Notes: generated from the sequence alone by a model not told the origin. A stretch of DNA of 64,000 nucleotides from JAABQG01 sp963726365 (GCA_963726365.1 CAVSCI010000009.1:1-64000); one strand, 5' to 3'. Positions 40,893-50,018 are shown, counted from the stretch's first letter. Translations and numbers: made by a program.

Positions 40893-42294
40893 TTGATGAC
40901 TTTTTTGTCTGGGGAGTCACACGCGAAGCCAGCCAAACCAGCACCAGCACTGGCGCGCCCAGCAGCGCCGTCGCCGTAAAGAAATTTGCATAGCCATGGG
41001 CATTGACGAAGTCGCCCGAAAAGCCTGCGATGAACTTCGGTAGCAGCAGCATCATCGAGCTGAAGAGGGCGTATTGCGTGGCCGAGTAGCTCACATTGGT
41101 CAGCCCTGACAGGTAGGCGATGAACGCGGCGGATGCGATGCCGCTGGCCAGGTTGTCGGCCGAGACCACGAAGATCAGCGCCGTCACGTCGTGCCCGCGC
41201 GCTGCCAGCCAGGCAAACAGCAGGTTGGTGGCCGCGCTCAGCACCGCGCCCAGCATCAGGATGCGCATGACGCCCAAGCGCATCGACAGTACACCGCCGA
41301 TGAAGGCGCCCAGCAGCGTCATGATCACGCCGTAGACCTTGGTCACGGCGGCCACCTCGTCCTTGGTGTAACCCATGTCCACGTAGAACGGGTTGGCCAT
41401 GATGCCCATCACCACGTCGCTGATGCGGTACACGGCGATCAGCCCGAGGATCAATGCGGCCTGCCACCGGTAGCGGCCGATGAAGTCGGCAAACGGCTCC
41501 ACCAGTGCGCCCTTCAACCATTCCGCGGCGTTCTTGGCGGGCGGCAACTCGATCCGGGCAGGTTCGCGCGAGAACAGCACCGTGATCACGCCCACGCTCA
41601 TTGACGCGGCCATCACCAGGTAAGCGGTGCGCCAGGCCTCGTTCTGGTACATCAAACCCGCCTGGGCCGCGAGTTGCCCCACGGCCTGCACGGCGGGAGC
41701 CACTTCCGCGCGCGCGGCGATCCACAACACCCCCGCGCCGGCCCAGATCATGGCCAGGCGGTAGCCGGTCTGGTAGCTGGCGGCCAGTGCGGCCTGGCGG
41801 TCAAGGTCGGCGGACTCGATGCGGAAGGCGTCCAGCGCGATGTCCTGCGTGGCCGAACCGAAGGCCACGGCCAGTGCGCACCAGACGATCGGCCCGAGCG
41901 TCAGGCGCGGGTCCGCCAGGGCCATGCCCACCAGCCCCGCGATGATGGCGGCCTGCGACAGCAGCAACCAGCTGCGCCGGCGGCCCAGCGCGCGCGTGAG
42001 CACCGGGATCGGCAGGCGGTCCACCAGCGGTGCCCAGACCCACTTGAAGCCGTAGGCCAGCCCGACCCAGCTCAGGTAGCCGATGGTGCTGCGGTCGATG
42101 CCGGCCTCGCGCAGGCGGAAACTCAGCGTGCCCAGCACCAGCAGCAGCGGCAGGCCCGCCGAGAAGCCGAGCGTGAGCATGCGCAAACTGGATGGTTCCA
42201 GGTAGACGCGCATGGCCTGCAGCCAGGAGCGGGGCGCGGGTGTCGCAGATTCGGACGGGGTGACGGCGGCGGTGCAGGTTCTGGCATCAGGCAA
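40888..42294 (-). CDS. AmpG-family MFS permease
   Basis: 468 residues with 12-14 membrane spans. The opening MLTLGFSAGLPLLLVLGTLS, FRLREAGIDRSTIGYLSWVG, YGFKWVWAPLVDRLPIP and DIALDAFRIESADLDRQAA are characteristic of AmpG, which imports anhydromuropeptides for cell-wall recycling. An insertion of about 35 residues around AEVAPAVQAVGQLAAQAGLM is seen between mid-protein spans. A polar, 25-residue N-terminal extension precedes the first span, so the start could lie a little downstream. No beta-lactamase or AmpR gene is close. Its 3' end lies in repeat copy F. Confidence 0.85.
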   Translation of the reverse strand: MPDARTCTAAVTPSESATPAPRSWLQAMRVYLEPSSLRMLTLGFSAGLPLLLVLGTLSFRLREAGIDRSTIGYLSWVGLAYGFKWVWAPLVDRLPIPVLTRALGRRRSWLLLSQAAIIAGLVGMALADPRLTLGPIVWCALAVAFGSATQDIALDAFRIESADLDRQAALAASYQTGYRLAMIWAGAGVLWIAARAEVAPAVQAVGQLAAQAGLMYQNEAWRTAYLVMAASMSVGVITVLFSREPARIELPPAKNAAEWLKGALVEPFADFIGRYRWQAALILGLIAVYRISDVVMGIMANPFYVDMGYTKDEVAAVTKVYGVIMTLLGAFIGGVLSMRLGVMRILMLGAVLSAATNLLFAWLAARGHDVTALIFVVSADNLASGIASAAFIAYLSGLTNVSYSATQYALFSSMMLLLPKFIAGFSGDFVNAHGYANFFTATALLGAPVLVLVWLASRVTPQTKKSSK

Positions 42295-42395
42295 GGCCGT
42301 TTAAGGCCCATTTAAGTTGGAGGTGTCACCGTGGCGAACTCTACCGGCGTTGAGGAAACACGGAATTTTCATTCTGACTATTATTCACCCCCACT

Positions 42396-43259
42396 ATGTG
42401 CTGGATCTGCGACGCTAAAACTCCCGGTGCCTTGACGGGCGCCTCTGAACACTCCCCGTGGGCGCCGCGTCGCGCCTTTCTGCTGGCGGCAGCTGCGGCA
42501 ACCGCAGCGCCGGTGTTTGCCCAGGTGGACGTCGGTGGCGCGTCCAGCATGCGCAAGCTGGTGCCGGCTGAAACGCTGGAGCGCTCGGCCACCAAACAGT
42601 ATTCGCAGGTGCTCGCCGAGGCCAAGGCCAAAGGCGCGCTGGCCCCGGACAACCACCCCCAGCTGCGGCGCCTGCGCACCATGGCCGCGAAGTTGATTCC
42701 CTACACCGGCCAATGGAACCCGCGCGCGAGCGGCTGGCAATGGGAAGTCAACCTGATCGGCAGCAAGCAGGTCAATGCCTGGTGCATGCCTGGCGGCAAG
42801 ATCGCGTTTTACACCGGCATCCTTGACAACCTCAAGCTGACCGATGACGAGGCCGCAATGGTCATGGGTCACGAGATGGCCCACGCGTTGCGTGAGCATG
42901 CCCGGGCCCGGCTGGCAAAGAGCCAGGCCACAGACATCGGTTTGCGCCTCGGCGCGCAATTGCTGGGGCTGGGGCAGGTGGGTGATCTGGCAGCTGGTCT
43001 CGGCAGCCAGCTGCTGACCCTCAAGTACAGCCGCGACGATGAAACTGAAGCCGATCTGGTGGGCCTGGAAATTGCCGCGCGCGGCGCCTACCAGCCGGAA
43101 GCGAGCGTCGATCTCTGGAAGAAGATGATGGCGGCGAACGGGGGTGGCGGCGGCCCGGGGTTTCTTTCCACCCACCCCGCCGGCCCGGAGCGAATCAAGC
43201 AACTTGAAGCCAATGTGCCGAAGGTACAGACGCTGTACCAGCAGGCGCAGCGCGGCTGA
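42396..43259 (+). CDS. M48 zinc metalloprotease, exported
   Basis: 287 residues. A twin-arginine or Sec-like signal (PRRAFLLAAAAATAAPVFAQ) is present around residues 24-43. The catalytic zinc site is HEMAH in MVMGHEMAHALREHARARLA, and the third ligand Glu is in YSRDDETEADLVGLEIAARG. GFLSTHPAGPERIKQLE closes the domain, as in periplasmic quality-control proteases BepA/LoiP. It may degrade misfolded envelope proteins. An N-terminal MCWICDAKT segment before the signal is unusual, so the start may lie downstream. It converges on the MBL gene with 9 bases between the stops. Confidence 0.88.
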   Translation: MCWICDAKTPGALTGASEHSPWAPRRAFLLAAAAATAAPVFAQVDVGGASSMRKLVPAETLERSATKQYSQVLAEAKAKGALAPDNHPQLRRLRTMAAKLIPYTGQWNPRASGWQWEVNLIGSKQVNAWCMPGGKIAFYTGILDNLKLTDDEAAMVMGHEMAHALREHARARLAKSQATDIGLRLGAQLLGLGQVGDLAAGLGSQLLTLKYSRDDETEADLVGLEIAARGAYQPEASVDLWKKMMAANGGGGGPGFLSTHPAGPERIKQLEANVPKVQTLYQQAQRG

Positions 43260-43268
43260 GCGTATCGC

Positions 43269-43907
43269 TCAGGTCCCGGCCACGTAAGGGTTGACCTTGC
43301 GCTCACGCCCGAAGGTGCTCTCCGGGCCGTGGCCGGGGATGAACACGGTGTCGTTGCCCATCGGCCACAGGCGCTCGGTGATGCTGGCAATCAGCGTGTC
43401 GTGATCACCCTGCGGGAAGTCGGTGCGGCCGATGGACCCGGCAAACAGCACGTCGCCGACGAACGCGCGCCGAGCCTCGGGCGAATGGAAAACGACGTGG
43501 CCGGGCGTGTGCCCCGGGCAGTGGCGCACGTTCAGCGTGCATTTGCCGATGCGTACCGTATCGCCATCGGCCAGCCAGCGCGTGGGGGTGAAGGCTTCGG
43601 CATGGGGCAAGCCGAACATCCTGCCCTGCTGGGGCAGGCCGTCGATCCAGAACTGGTCGGCCGGGTGCGGGCCGATGATCGGCAGGTTCAGCTTCTTCGC
43701 CAGTTCGGCCGTGCCGCCGGCGTGGTCGATGTGCGCGTGCGTGAGCCAGATCTGCTCCAGGCTCACGCCGAGCCGCGCCACTTCGGCCAGCAGGATATCC
43801 AGATCGCCGCCAGGGTCGATCACGGCCGCCTTCATGGTTTCGTCGCACCAGACGATGGAGCAGTTCTGCTGGAAAGGGGTGACGGGAACAGTGAGGTAGT
43901 TCAGCAT
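43269..43907 (-). CDS. MBL-fold metallo-hydrolase (glyoxalase II-like)
   Basis: 212 residues. The metal-binding THAHIDHAGG motif lies at about residues 56-65, followed by HCPGHTPGHVVFHSPEARRA, VGDVLFAGSIGRTDFPQGDH and the terminal IPGHGPESTFGRERKVNPYV. This matches the YcbL / hydroxyacylglutathione hydrolase-like group, cytoplasmic thioester hydrolases. Substrate is not certain. It is transcribed away from the large array that begins at 44197. Confidence 0.92.
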   Translation of the reverse strand: MLNYLTVPVTPFQQNCSIVWCDETMKAAVIDPGGDLDILLAEVARLGVSLEQIWLTHAHIDHAGGTAELAKKLNLPIIGPHPADQFWIDGLPQQGRMFGLPHAEAFTPTRWLADGDTVRIGKCTLNVRHCPGHTPGHVVFHSPEARRAFVGDVLFAGSIGRTDFPQGDHDTLIASITERLWPMGNDTVFIPGHGPESTFGRERKVNPYVAGT

Positions 43908-44074
43908 GGCGGACAGGTTCGGGGCGATCGGACTGAAGCGGGGAGGGGTCTGAAGAGCAATTGCGGCAAACCGGGTAACGGCCCATCACCAGATGGGGGC
44001 GATGCGCCCGACTGTACATCGGCCGGACGGGGCACTGCCCAGGGGGCTCGCGCCGGCATTCAAGGTCGAATCGG

Positions 44075-44104
44075 TTGACAGATTTCAAACAGTACACTAC
44101 TGTA
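44075..44104 (+). promoter_or_regulatory. promoter with TetR-type operator before the 44-60 kb array
   Basis: A consensus -35 TTGACA lies at 44075-44080. Seventeen bases later comes a weak -10 candidate at 44098-44103. Between and across it is ACAGTACACTACTGT (44089-44103), an inverted repeat that includes TACA-N4-TGTA (44093-44104). The same TACA-N4-TGTA occurs at 60473-60484 before the TetR gene. A repressor bound here would cover the RNA polymerase site. The first gene of the array starts 92 bases downstream. Confidence 0.6.
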
Positions 44105-44196
44105 TTGAGGGGCGCTATAAACCGCGCTGGATGTGTGCCTCCCATCCGCGAGGGTGGGGCCTGCTGTGTGCCTGAGCTTGTGGAGGAAATCCTGCA

Positions 44197-45021
44197 ATGA
44201 CCGACCTTGTCGTGCGACGCCTTCTGATCGACCTGAATACGCCCTTTCCCGGTCGCTGGAATGGCGGCGATGCCTTTCGCTCGGCCTTCTTCAGTGCCCT
44301 GTCCATGAGTTTTCCCGTGGGCGAGCAGTACTTCATGGACTCGGTGCGTGCCGGTCTCAAGACCTTGCCGCAGGCCGAACGTGAGCGTTTCGCCCCGGAG
44401 GTGCAGGGCTTCGTGGGGCAGGAGGCGACGCACCGGCGCATTCATGGGCTGTTCAATGGCCATCTTGAGCGGCTGGGCTACCAGAACGAAATCGAGCGCC
44501 GGGCGATCCAGCGCCTGAAGGACAACGCCCATCGCGACGTGCGCATCCACGTTGCCGCCACCGCGGCGACCGAACATTTCACCGCCATCTTCGCCGACTG
44601 GATGCTGCACCACCCCGAGGCGCTGGAGGGTGCCGAGCCACGCCTGCAGACACTCTGGCTCTGGCACAGCGCCGAGGAGTCCGAGCACCGCAGCACGGCC
44701 TTCGACGTCTACCAGGCCATCAGCGGCGACCACCGCTGGCGCATCCGGGTGTTCCGCTACATCACCATCACGTTCCTGGCCGACGTGACGCGCCAGACGG
44801 TGCGCAATCTCTGGCATGACGGCAGCCTGTTCAAGTGGAGCACCTGGAAAAGCGGCGCCCGGCTGCTGTTTGCCCGGGACGGGATGATCCGCGGCAACGT
44901 CGGCCTCTGGCGCGACTACCTGTCACCGGGTTTTCACCCCAGCCAGCACGATGCGAGTCGCTCCCGGCAGTGGCTGATTGAGAATGCCGCGCAGTTCTCG
45001 GTCGTCGGTCAGGCGGGTTGA
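44197..45021 (+). CDS. predicted metal-dependent hydrolase, COG3687/PF10118 type
   Basis: 274 residues, a helical ferritin-like protein. Repeated Glu/His pairs could hold two metals: FPVGEQYFMDSVRAGL, FVGQEATHRRIHGLFN, TAATEHFTAIFADWML and LWLWHSAEESEHRSTAFDVY. The PF10118 family is annotated as metal-dependent hydrolase without a proven reaction, and the spacing resembles di-iron oxygenases. It has no signal peptide. A GGAGGA motif precedes the ATG by about 10 bases. It is the first gene of the array, directly behind the operator-containing promoter, and three bases upstream of the next gene. Confidence 0.85.
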   Translation: MTDLVVRRLLIDLNTPFPGRWNGGDAFRSAFFSALSMSFPVGEQYFMDSVRAGLKTLPQAERERFAPEVQGFVGQEATHRRIHGLFNGHLERLGYQNEIERRAIQRLKDNAHRDVRIHVAATAATEHFTAIFADWMLHHPEALEGAEPRLQTLWLWHSAEESEHRSTAFDVYQAISGDHRWRIRVFRYITITFLADVTRQTVRNLWHDGSLFKWSTWKSGARLLFARDGMIRGNVGLWRDYLSPGFHPSQHDASRSRQWLIENAAQFSVVGQAG

Positions 45022-45024
45022 GGC

Positions 45025-45633
45025 ATGACGCTGGCCCTTGGCATCGCGATGGCGCTGGTGGCTGTCTATGGGTTGTTCCTGCTCTGGTACGGCGGCAATG
45101 GCAGGCCCATGCGCCCGGCGGAGATCGACCATTTCATGAAGGAATTGGGCGCGTTGACCCTGGACGGCGCCGTGCTTCAGGAATTGCGCAGTCTCGTTGC
45201 CAGCGACGATGGCAAGGAATTCGTCATGCAGAACCTGGTGCGTTACCGTCCCAAGGCGCTGTACCCGCCGGGTTACGACTATGGCGACGATCCCCGGGCA
45301 GCGGACCGGCGCTATGGCAAGGCCGTCATCGGCCCCCTGCTGCGACATGGCAGTCTGATTCTGTTCGTTGCCAAACGCACCGGCACCTTCATCGAGCCCG
45401 AAGGTGCAGATGCCTGGCACTACGTGGCGATGGTTCGCTACCGCAGCCGGCGTGACTTTCTCAGGTTTGCCCTGGCCACGCAGCGCGACGACATCTTCGT
45501 CCACAAATGGGCCGCACTGGAGAAGACCCATGTCTTTCCCGTCAAGCCGGTGGTGAGCCTGATCTTTGTGCGCGCGATGGTGGCCGGTCTGCTGGCAGCG
45601 TTTGGCGGGGCGCTGTTCATGCTCTTTCGCTAA
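45025..45633 (+). CDS. membrane-anchored protein of unknown function
   Basis: 202 residues. An N-terminal span (LALGIAMALVAVYGLFLLWY) and a C-terminal span (VRAMVAGLLAAFGGALFMLF) frame a soluble part. That part contains EFVMQNLVRYRPKALYPPGY and WHYVAMVRYRSRRDFLRFAL, reminiscent of DUF1330/ABM-like ferredoxin folds, with HKWAALEKTHVFPVKP. No enzymatic motif is evident. It starts 3 bases after the COG3687 gene, so it is co-translated and probably works with it. Confidence 0.75.
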   Translation: MTLALGIAMALVAVYGLFLLWYGGNGRPMRPAEIDHFMKELGALTLDGAVLQELRSLVASDDGKEFVMQNLVRYRPKALYPPGYDYGDDPRAADRRYGKAVIGPLLRHGSLILFVAKRTGTFIEPEGADAWHYVAMVRYRSRRDFLRFALATQRDDIFVHKWAALEKTHVFPVKPVVSLIFVRAMVAGLLAAFGGALFMLFR

Positions 45634-45644
45634 GGCATCGCCGA

Positions 45645-46508
45645 ATGCCTGCACGTGCTTCGCCACGCCGAAACGGCGCATGGGTGTCCATCGCATTGTT
45701 GGTCATGATGGCGCTTGGCATGTTTCTCTGGCTCGGATTGCCCTTGACGCTCAAGGCACTGGGACTCCACCCGGACTACAGAGGGCCCAGGTACCAGTTG
45801 CCTGGCGGCCGCGCGCTGATCATCACCACCAGCCACGCCACGCTGGACCCGACCGGCAAGGCAACCGGTGTATTTGGATCGGAAATGACCGCCCCTTACT
45901 ATGAATTTCTGGATGCCGGCATGCAGGTCGACGTGGCCAGCATTCAGGGTGGCGCCATCCCGATCGAGCCGGACTCCTTCCGCTGGTTTCTCGCCGCCGA
46001 GTCAGACAAGCGTTACCTGAAGGATGCGCTTTTTCAGGCCAAAGTTGCTTCGTCCAGAAAAATTGACGCCATCGATATCAGCCAGTACGACATTGTGTTT
46101 CTTGCGGGTGGCTGGGGGGCTGCTTATGACCTGGGAACTTCGGCAGTCTTGGGGCAGAAGATGACCCAGGCCTGGAGCGCTGGCAAAGTGGTGGGCGGGG
46201 TGTGCCACGGCCCGCTGGGCCTTCTTCTGGCCAAAGACGCCAATGGCGAGCCGTTGGTCAAAGGCAGGCGCTTGACAGCGGTGACCGATAGGCAAGTGGA
46301 GCAACTGGGTATCACCTTCACGCCCCAGCATCCCGAGCGGGAGTTGCGCGCCGCCGGCGCACGGTTCGAGAGTTCCACCGCGTTCAAGGACTACCTTGCC
46401 ACCCACACCACGGTCGACGGCAAATTGATCACGGGACAGAATCAAAACGCCGGATATGAAACGGCCCAAAAAATGATACTGGCTGCAGGTGGAAAGCCCA
46501 GACCATGA
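45645..46508 (+). CDS. membrane-anchored DJ-1/PfpI-family protein
   Basis: 287 residues from the ATG at 45645. One N-terminal span (VSIALLVMMALGMFLWLGLP) is followed by a class I glutamine-amidotransferase-like domain: ALIITTSHATLDPTGKATGV, MQVDVASIQGGAIPIEPDSF, YDIVFLAGGWGAAYDLG, and the nucleophile elbow GGVCHGPLGLLLAK with Cys. Members of this superfamily include Hsp31-type glyoxalases and amidases. A membrane anchor is unusual for the family and would place the domain outside the cytoplasmic membrane. Its stop overlaps the next start by ATGA. Confidence 0.85.
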   Translation: MPARASPRRNGAWVSIALLVMMALGMFLWLGLPLTLKALGLHPDYRGPRYQLPGGRALIITTSHATLDPTGKATGVFGSEMTAPYYEFLDAGMQVDVASIQGGAIPIEPDSFRWFLAAESDKRYLKDALFQAKVASSRKIDAIDISQYDIVFLAGGWGAAYDLGTSAVLGQKMTQAWSAGKVVGGVCHGPLGLLLAKDANGEPLVKGRRLTAVTDRQVEQLGITFTPQHPERELRAAGARFESSTAFKDYLATHTTVDGKLITGQNQNAGYETAQKMILAAGGKPRP

Positions 46509-47554
46509 AAGCACCTCTGCTGCTCAAGGGCGCACCGGGTTCGCCCTACACGCGCAAGATGCTGGCGCTGCTGCGCTACCGGCACATTCCCTATCGCCTG
46601 CTCGGTGGCGCGGCGGCGGACCAATTGGGCCTGCCACGCCCGGCTGTCGAATTGCTGCCGACCTTCTACCTGCCCGATGCCGACGGCGCCATCGAAGCCG
46701 TGACGGACTCCACGCCGCTGATCCGCCGGTTCGAGCGCGAGTGGCCTGTCCGCCAGGTCCGCCCGGACGCTGCGGCCCTGCGCTTCATCGACAGCCTGCT
46801 GGAAGACTACGCCGACGAATGGGTGACCAAGGCGATGTTTCACTACCGGTGGAGTTATGCGGCGGACATCCAGAAGGCGGGTGACATCCTGCCGCTCCAA
46901 TATGTCGGAATCTGCGCCGCTGAAGCGATGGTCGAAGGCGCAAAAGCACAGTTTTCCCAGCGCCAGATCCGGCGCCTGGCGGTGGTCGGCTCCAGCGCGC
47001 AAACGGCCCCGATCATCGAGGCGGGCTACCGGCGCCTGGTCGATCTTCTCGACGCCCACTTGCGCCACCATCCCTTCCTGATGGGGCAGCGGCCCGGTGC
47101 CTGCGACTTCGCGCTGTACGGACAGCTGACCCAGCTGGTCCAGTTCGATCCGACCCCGATGGCGCTGACGCTGGCGCACTCGCGCCGCGTGGTGGCCTGG
47201 GTGGGCTTGATGGAGGACCTGAGCGGTCTCGATCCGAAAATCGAGGACTGGCTGCGCCCGGACGCACTGCCCGACACGCTGCTGGCCCTGCTCGGGGAAC
47301 TGGGCCGCGCGTACGTGCCCCTGATGCTGGCCAATGCACGGGCCCTGCTTGCCGGGAGCCGCGACGTGACGGTCGATATCGACGGCCAGACCTGGACGCA
47401 GCAGACGGTGAGCTACCAGGGCAAGTGCTTGCGCTGGTTGCGGGAGGAGTTTGCGGCGCTGACCCCCTCGGACCAGGCCACTGTGCGCCATGGCCTGCAG
47501 CAGACCGGCTGCATGGCCTTGATCGACGCCCCGCTGACGGCGGCCGGGCACTGA
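46505..47554 (+). CDS. long GST-fold protein (paralogue 1)
   Basis: 349 residues. The first 80 are a thioredoxin/GST N-domain (LLKGAPGSPYTRKMLALLRY, RHIPYRLLGG, LLPTFYLPDADGAIEAVTDS), then a helical C-domain with DEWVTKAMFHYRWSYAADIQ and FLMGQRPGACDFALYGQLTQ. About 120 further residues, much longer than ordinary GSTs, finish the protein. Catalytic Ser/Tyr is not certain. A second protein of the same design lies at 50019-51137. Related long GST-fold proteins have no settled function. It is coupled by ATGA to the PfpI gene and lies 20 bases ahead of the sulfatase gene. Confidence 0.85.
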   Translation: MKAPLLLKGAPGSPYTRKMLALLRYRHIPYRLLGGAAADQLGLPRPAVELLPTFYLPDADGAIEAVTDSTPLIRRFEREWPVRQVRPDAAALRFIDSLLEDYADEWVTKAMFHYRWSYAADIQKAGDILPLQYVGICAAEAMVEGAKAQFSQRQIRRLAVVGSSAQTAPIIEAGYRRLVDLLDAHLRHHPFLMGQRPGACDFALYGQLTQLVQFDPTPMALTLAHSRRVVAWVGLMEDLSGLDPKIEDWLRPDALPDTLLALLGELGRAYVPLMLANARALLAGSRDVTVDIDGQTWTQQTVSYQGKCLRWLREEFAALTPSDQATVRHGLQQTGCMALIDAPLTAAGH

Positions 47555-47574
47555 AGACGACGGAAGACAGATCG

Positions 47575-49239
47575 ATGAACCTGAAAAAGACACTGGTGAT
47601 TTCACTGGCGCTGGTGGCGGTGGCGGCCGCGGCCTTGTACGCCAACCGGATGCTGATTCTCCAGTATTCGCTGGGCTGGCACACCGACTGGAAGTACCCG
47701 CGTGAACCCAACCGTCCGGTGCCGTGGATGGACGGTCCGCAAAAGGCCGACATGCCGGCGGCGCAGCGCCCGCCAAACATCGTCGTCATCCTGGCCGACG
47801 ACCTGGGCATCAACGACGTGACGACGCACGGTGGCGGCTACGCAGCCCAGGGCGTGCCCACGCCAAGCATCGATTCGATTGCCCGCGACGGCGTGCGCTT
47901 CGACCAGGGCTACGCCGCCGCCGCGGTCTGCACGGTGTCCCGCGCGGCCCTGCTTACCGGGCGCTACCCGTGGCGCTTTGGCGTCGAATTCACGCCGACA
48001 CCCGGCGCGATGGCGCGGGTCGCCGGTGCGCTCTATGCGGACCCGGACCGCCTGTATCCGGTGATCATCGACCAGGAGAAAGCGAAAGCCGCTAAGGACT
48101 TCAACGACCTGGGCATGCCGACGTCCGAGCAGACGATGGCCGAACTGCTCAAGGCACGGGGCTACCACACGCTACATATCGGCAAGTGGCACCTGGGAAG
48201 CACGCCCGAGATGCGGCCCAACGGCCAGGGCTTTGACGAAACCCTGTTCATGGAAAGTGGCCTGCACCTGCCCGAGAAAGACCCGCGCGCGGTCAACTCC
48301 AAGCAGGACTTCGACCCGATCGACAAATTTCTTTGGCCTAACATGCGCTTCGCGGTGAGCTACAACGCCGGCAAATGGTTCGAGCCCAGCAAGTACCTGG
48401 CCGACTACTACACCGACGAAGCCGTCAATGCGATCCGCAAGAACAAGAACCGTCCCTTCTTCATGTACCTTGCGCACTGGGGCGTGCACACGCCCTTGCA
48501 GGCCAGCCGGTCAGACTACGACGCGCTGCCCCAGATCAAGGACCACCGCCAGCGGGTCTACGCCGCCATGATCCGCTCGATCGACCGGAGTGTCGGCCGG
48601 GTGCTGCAGACCCTGCGCGAAGAGGGGCTGGAGGAGAACACTCTGGTAGTCTTCAGCAGCGACAACGGCGCACCCGGCTATATCGGATTGCCTGAAGTTA
48701 ACCAGCCGTACCGCGGATGGAAGCTGACCCAGTTCGAGGGCGGACTGCGGGTGCCGTTTGTCGCCAAATGGCCAAGCCATATCCAGCCTGGCACCCAGTA
48801 CAAGCCGGCGGTTTCCAGCATCGACATCCTGCCGACCGTCGCCGCGGCCGCGGGCGCGACCCTGCCGACGGATCGCCCCATCGATGGCGTCAATCTGCTG
48901 CCCTATCTGGGCAAGGAGGGCACGGTGCAGGCCCCGCGTGCGCTGTTCTGGCGCGATGGCCCCATGCGCACGGTCCAGGAGCAGGGCTGGAAGCTCACGG
49001 TCACCGAGCGACCCCGAAAGGACTGGCTGTTCAACCTGAATACGGACCCGACCGAGAAGAACAATCTGGCGGCCACACAACCCGAGAAACTGGCGCAGCT
49101 CAAAGCGATGCTGCAGGCCCATCACGCCAATATGCCGGGCCCGCTGTGGCCGTCGTTCATCGAGATGCCGATCGCCATCGACAAGACGCTGGACCAGAAG
49201 ATGACGCCGCAGGACGATTACACCTACTGGTACAACTGA
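47575..49239 (+). CDS. membrane-anchored or secreted sulfatase, variant CxVSR site
   Basis: 554 residues from the ATG at 47575. An N-terminal hydrophobic segment (TLVISLALVAVAAAALYANR) acts as signal or anchor. The alkaline-phosphatase-fold domain has PPNIVVILADDLGINDV with metal Asp pair, AAAVCTVSRAALLTGRYPWR with the formylglycine Cys at about residue 119, HIGKWHLGSTPEMRPNGQGF, FFMYLAHWGVHTPLQA and VVFSSDNGAPGYIG. The canonical site is CxPSR or CxASR. Here the third position is Val, so recognition by the formylglycine enzyme is uncertain. The gene lies between the GST-fold and SDR genes, one base before the latter. Confidence 0.92.
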   Translation: MNLKKTLVISLALVAVAAAALYANRMLILQYSLGWHTDWKYPREPNRPVPWMDGPQKADMPAAQRPPNIVVILADDLGINDVTTHGGGYAAQGVPTPSIDSIARDGVRFDQGYAAAAVCTVSRAALLTGRYPWRFGVEFTPTPGAMARVAGALYADPDRLYPVIIDQEKAKAAKDFNDLGMPTSEQTMAELLKARGYHTLHIGKWHLGSTPEMRPNGQGFDETLFMESGLHLPEKDPRAVNSKQDFDPIDKFLWPNMRFAVSYNAGKWFEPSKYLADYYTDEAVNAIRKNKNRPFFMYLAHWGVHTPLQASRSDYDALPQIKDHRQRVYAAMIRSIDRSVGRVLQTLREEGLEENTLVVFSSDNGAPGYIGLPEVNQPYRGWKLTQFEGGLRVPFVAKWPSHIQPGTQYKPAVSSIDILPTVAAAAGATLPTDRPIDGVNLLPYLGKEGTVQAPRALFWRDGPMRTVQEQGWKLTVTERPRKDWLFNLNTDPTEKNNLAATQPEKLAQLKAMLQAHHANMPGPLWPSFIEMPIAIDKTLDQKMTPQDDYTYWYN

Positions 49240-49240
49240 C

Positions 49241-50002
49241 ATGGCTGCATTGAAGAACAAGACGGTGGTGATCACGGGGGCCTCGGCCGGCATTGGCCGT
49301 GCCCTGGCGATGGAGTTCGCCCGGCGCGGCTACCACCTCGGCCTGACGGCGCGCCGGCTGGACGTGCTGGAGTCCCTGCGCACGGAGCTGCTGGCAGGCT
49401 CCGGGCAGCCTGGCCTGCGCATCGAGATTGCCGCACTGGACGTGGACCAGGATGAGACCGTCGCGCCGGTGCTGCACGAGCTGTTTGCGCGTCTCGGCGG
49501 TGTTGACATCGTCGTCGCCAATGCCGGCATCAACCGCTTCACCGGGGTGGGCAAGGGGCAGCTTGCGGATGCCCGCCGGGTGATTCAGACCAACGTGATC
49601 GGGGCCATAGCCACGGTGGAGGCGGCGGCAGAACATCTCGTATCGCGGGGCGCCGGCCAGATCGTCGGCATTTCCTCGCTGGCCTCGCTGCAGGCGATGC
49701 CCAAGCAGGCGGCCTACTGTGCCAGCAAGGCCGCGTTTTCGATGTACCTCGACGCGGCCCGGCTCGAGCTCAAGCGCAAGAATGTGGCGGTGACCTCCAT
49801 CCTGCCGGGCTTCGTGGTGACCGACATCATGCCCAAGATCGAGAAGTTTCCCTTTGCCGTCCCGGCGGCTCAGGCCGCGCGCGAAATCGTGAGCCTGATC
49901 GAGCAGCGCAAGCCGGTAGGCGTCGTGCCCGCCTGGCCGTGGAAATGGCTGCGTCCCTTTTTCGGACATTTCCCCGACAGCCTGTGGAACAAGCTGGCGT
50001 GA
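49241..50002 (+). CDS. short-chain dehydrogenase/reductase
   Basis: 253 residues, classical SDR. NAD(P)-binding TGASAGIGRALAMEFARRG, NNAG-equivalent VVANAGINRFTGV, catalytic Ser in GISSLASLQAMPKQAAYCAS with Tyr-x3-Lys (YCASK), and PGFVVTDIMPKIEKF follow in order. An Arg in TARR after the second strand suggests NADP preference. It would oxidise or reduce a secondary alcohol, for example one freed by the sulfatase encoded immediately upstream. The C-terminus (WPWKWLRPFFGHFPDSLW) is hydrophobic and may dock to membrane. The gene begins one base after the sulfatase stop. Confidence 0.9.
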   Translation: MAALKNKTVVITGASAGIGRALAMEFARRGYHLGLTARRLDVLESLRTELLAGSGQPGLRIEIAALDVDQDETVAPVLHELFARLGGVDIVVANAGINRFTGVGKGQLADARRVIQTNVIGAIATVEAAAEHLVSRGAGQIVGISSLASLQAMPKQAAYCASKAAFSMYLDAARLELKRKNVAVTSILPGFVVTDIMPKIEKFPFAVPAAQAAREIVSLIEQRKPVGVVPAWPWKWLRPFFGHFPDSLWNKLA

Positions 50003-50018
50003 GGCCGGAGATTCGATC

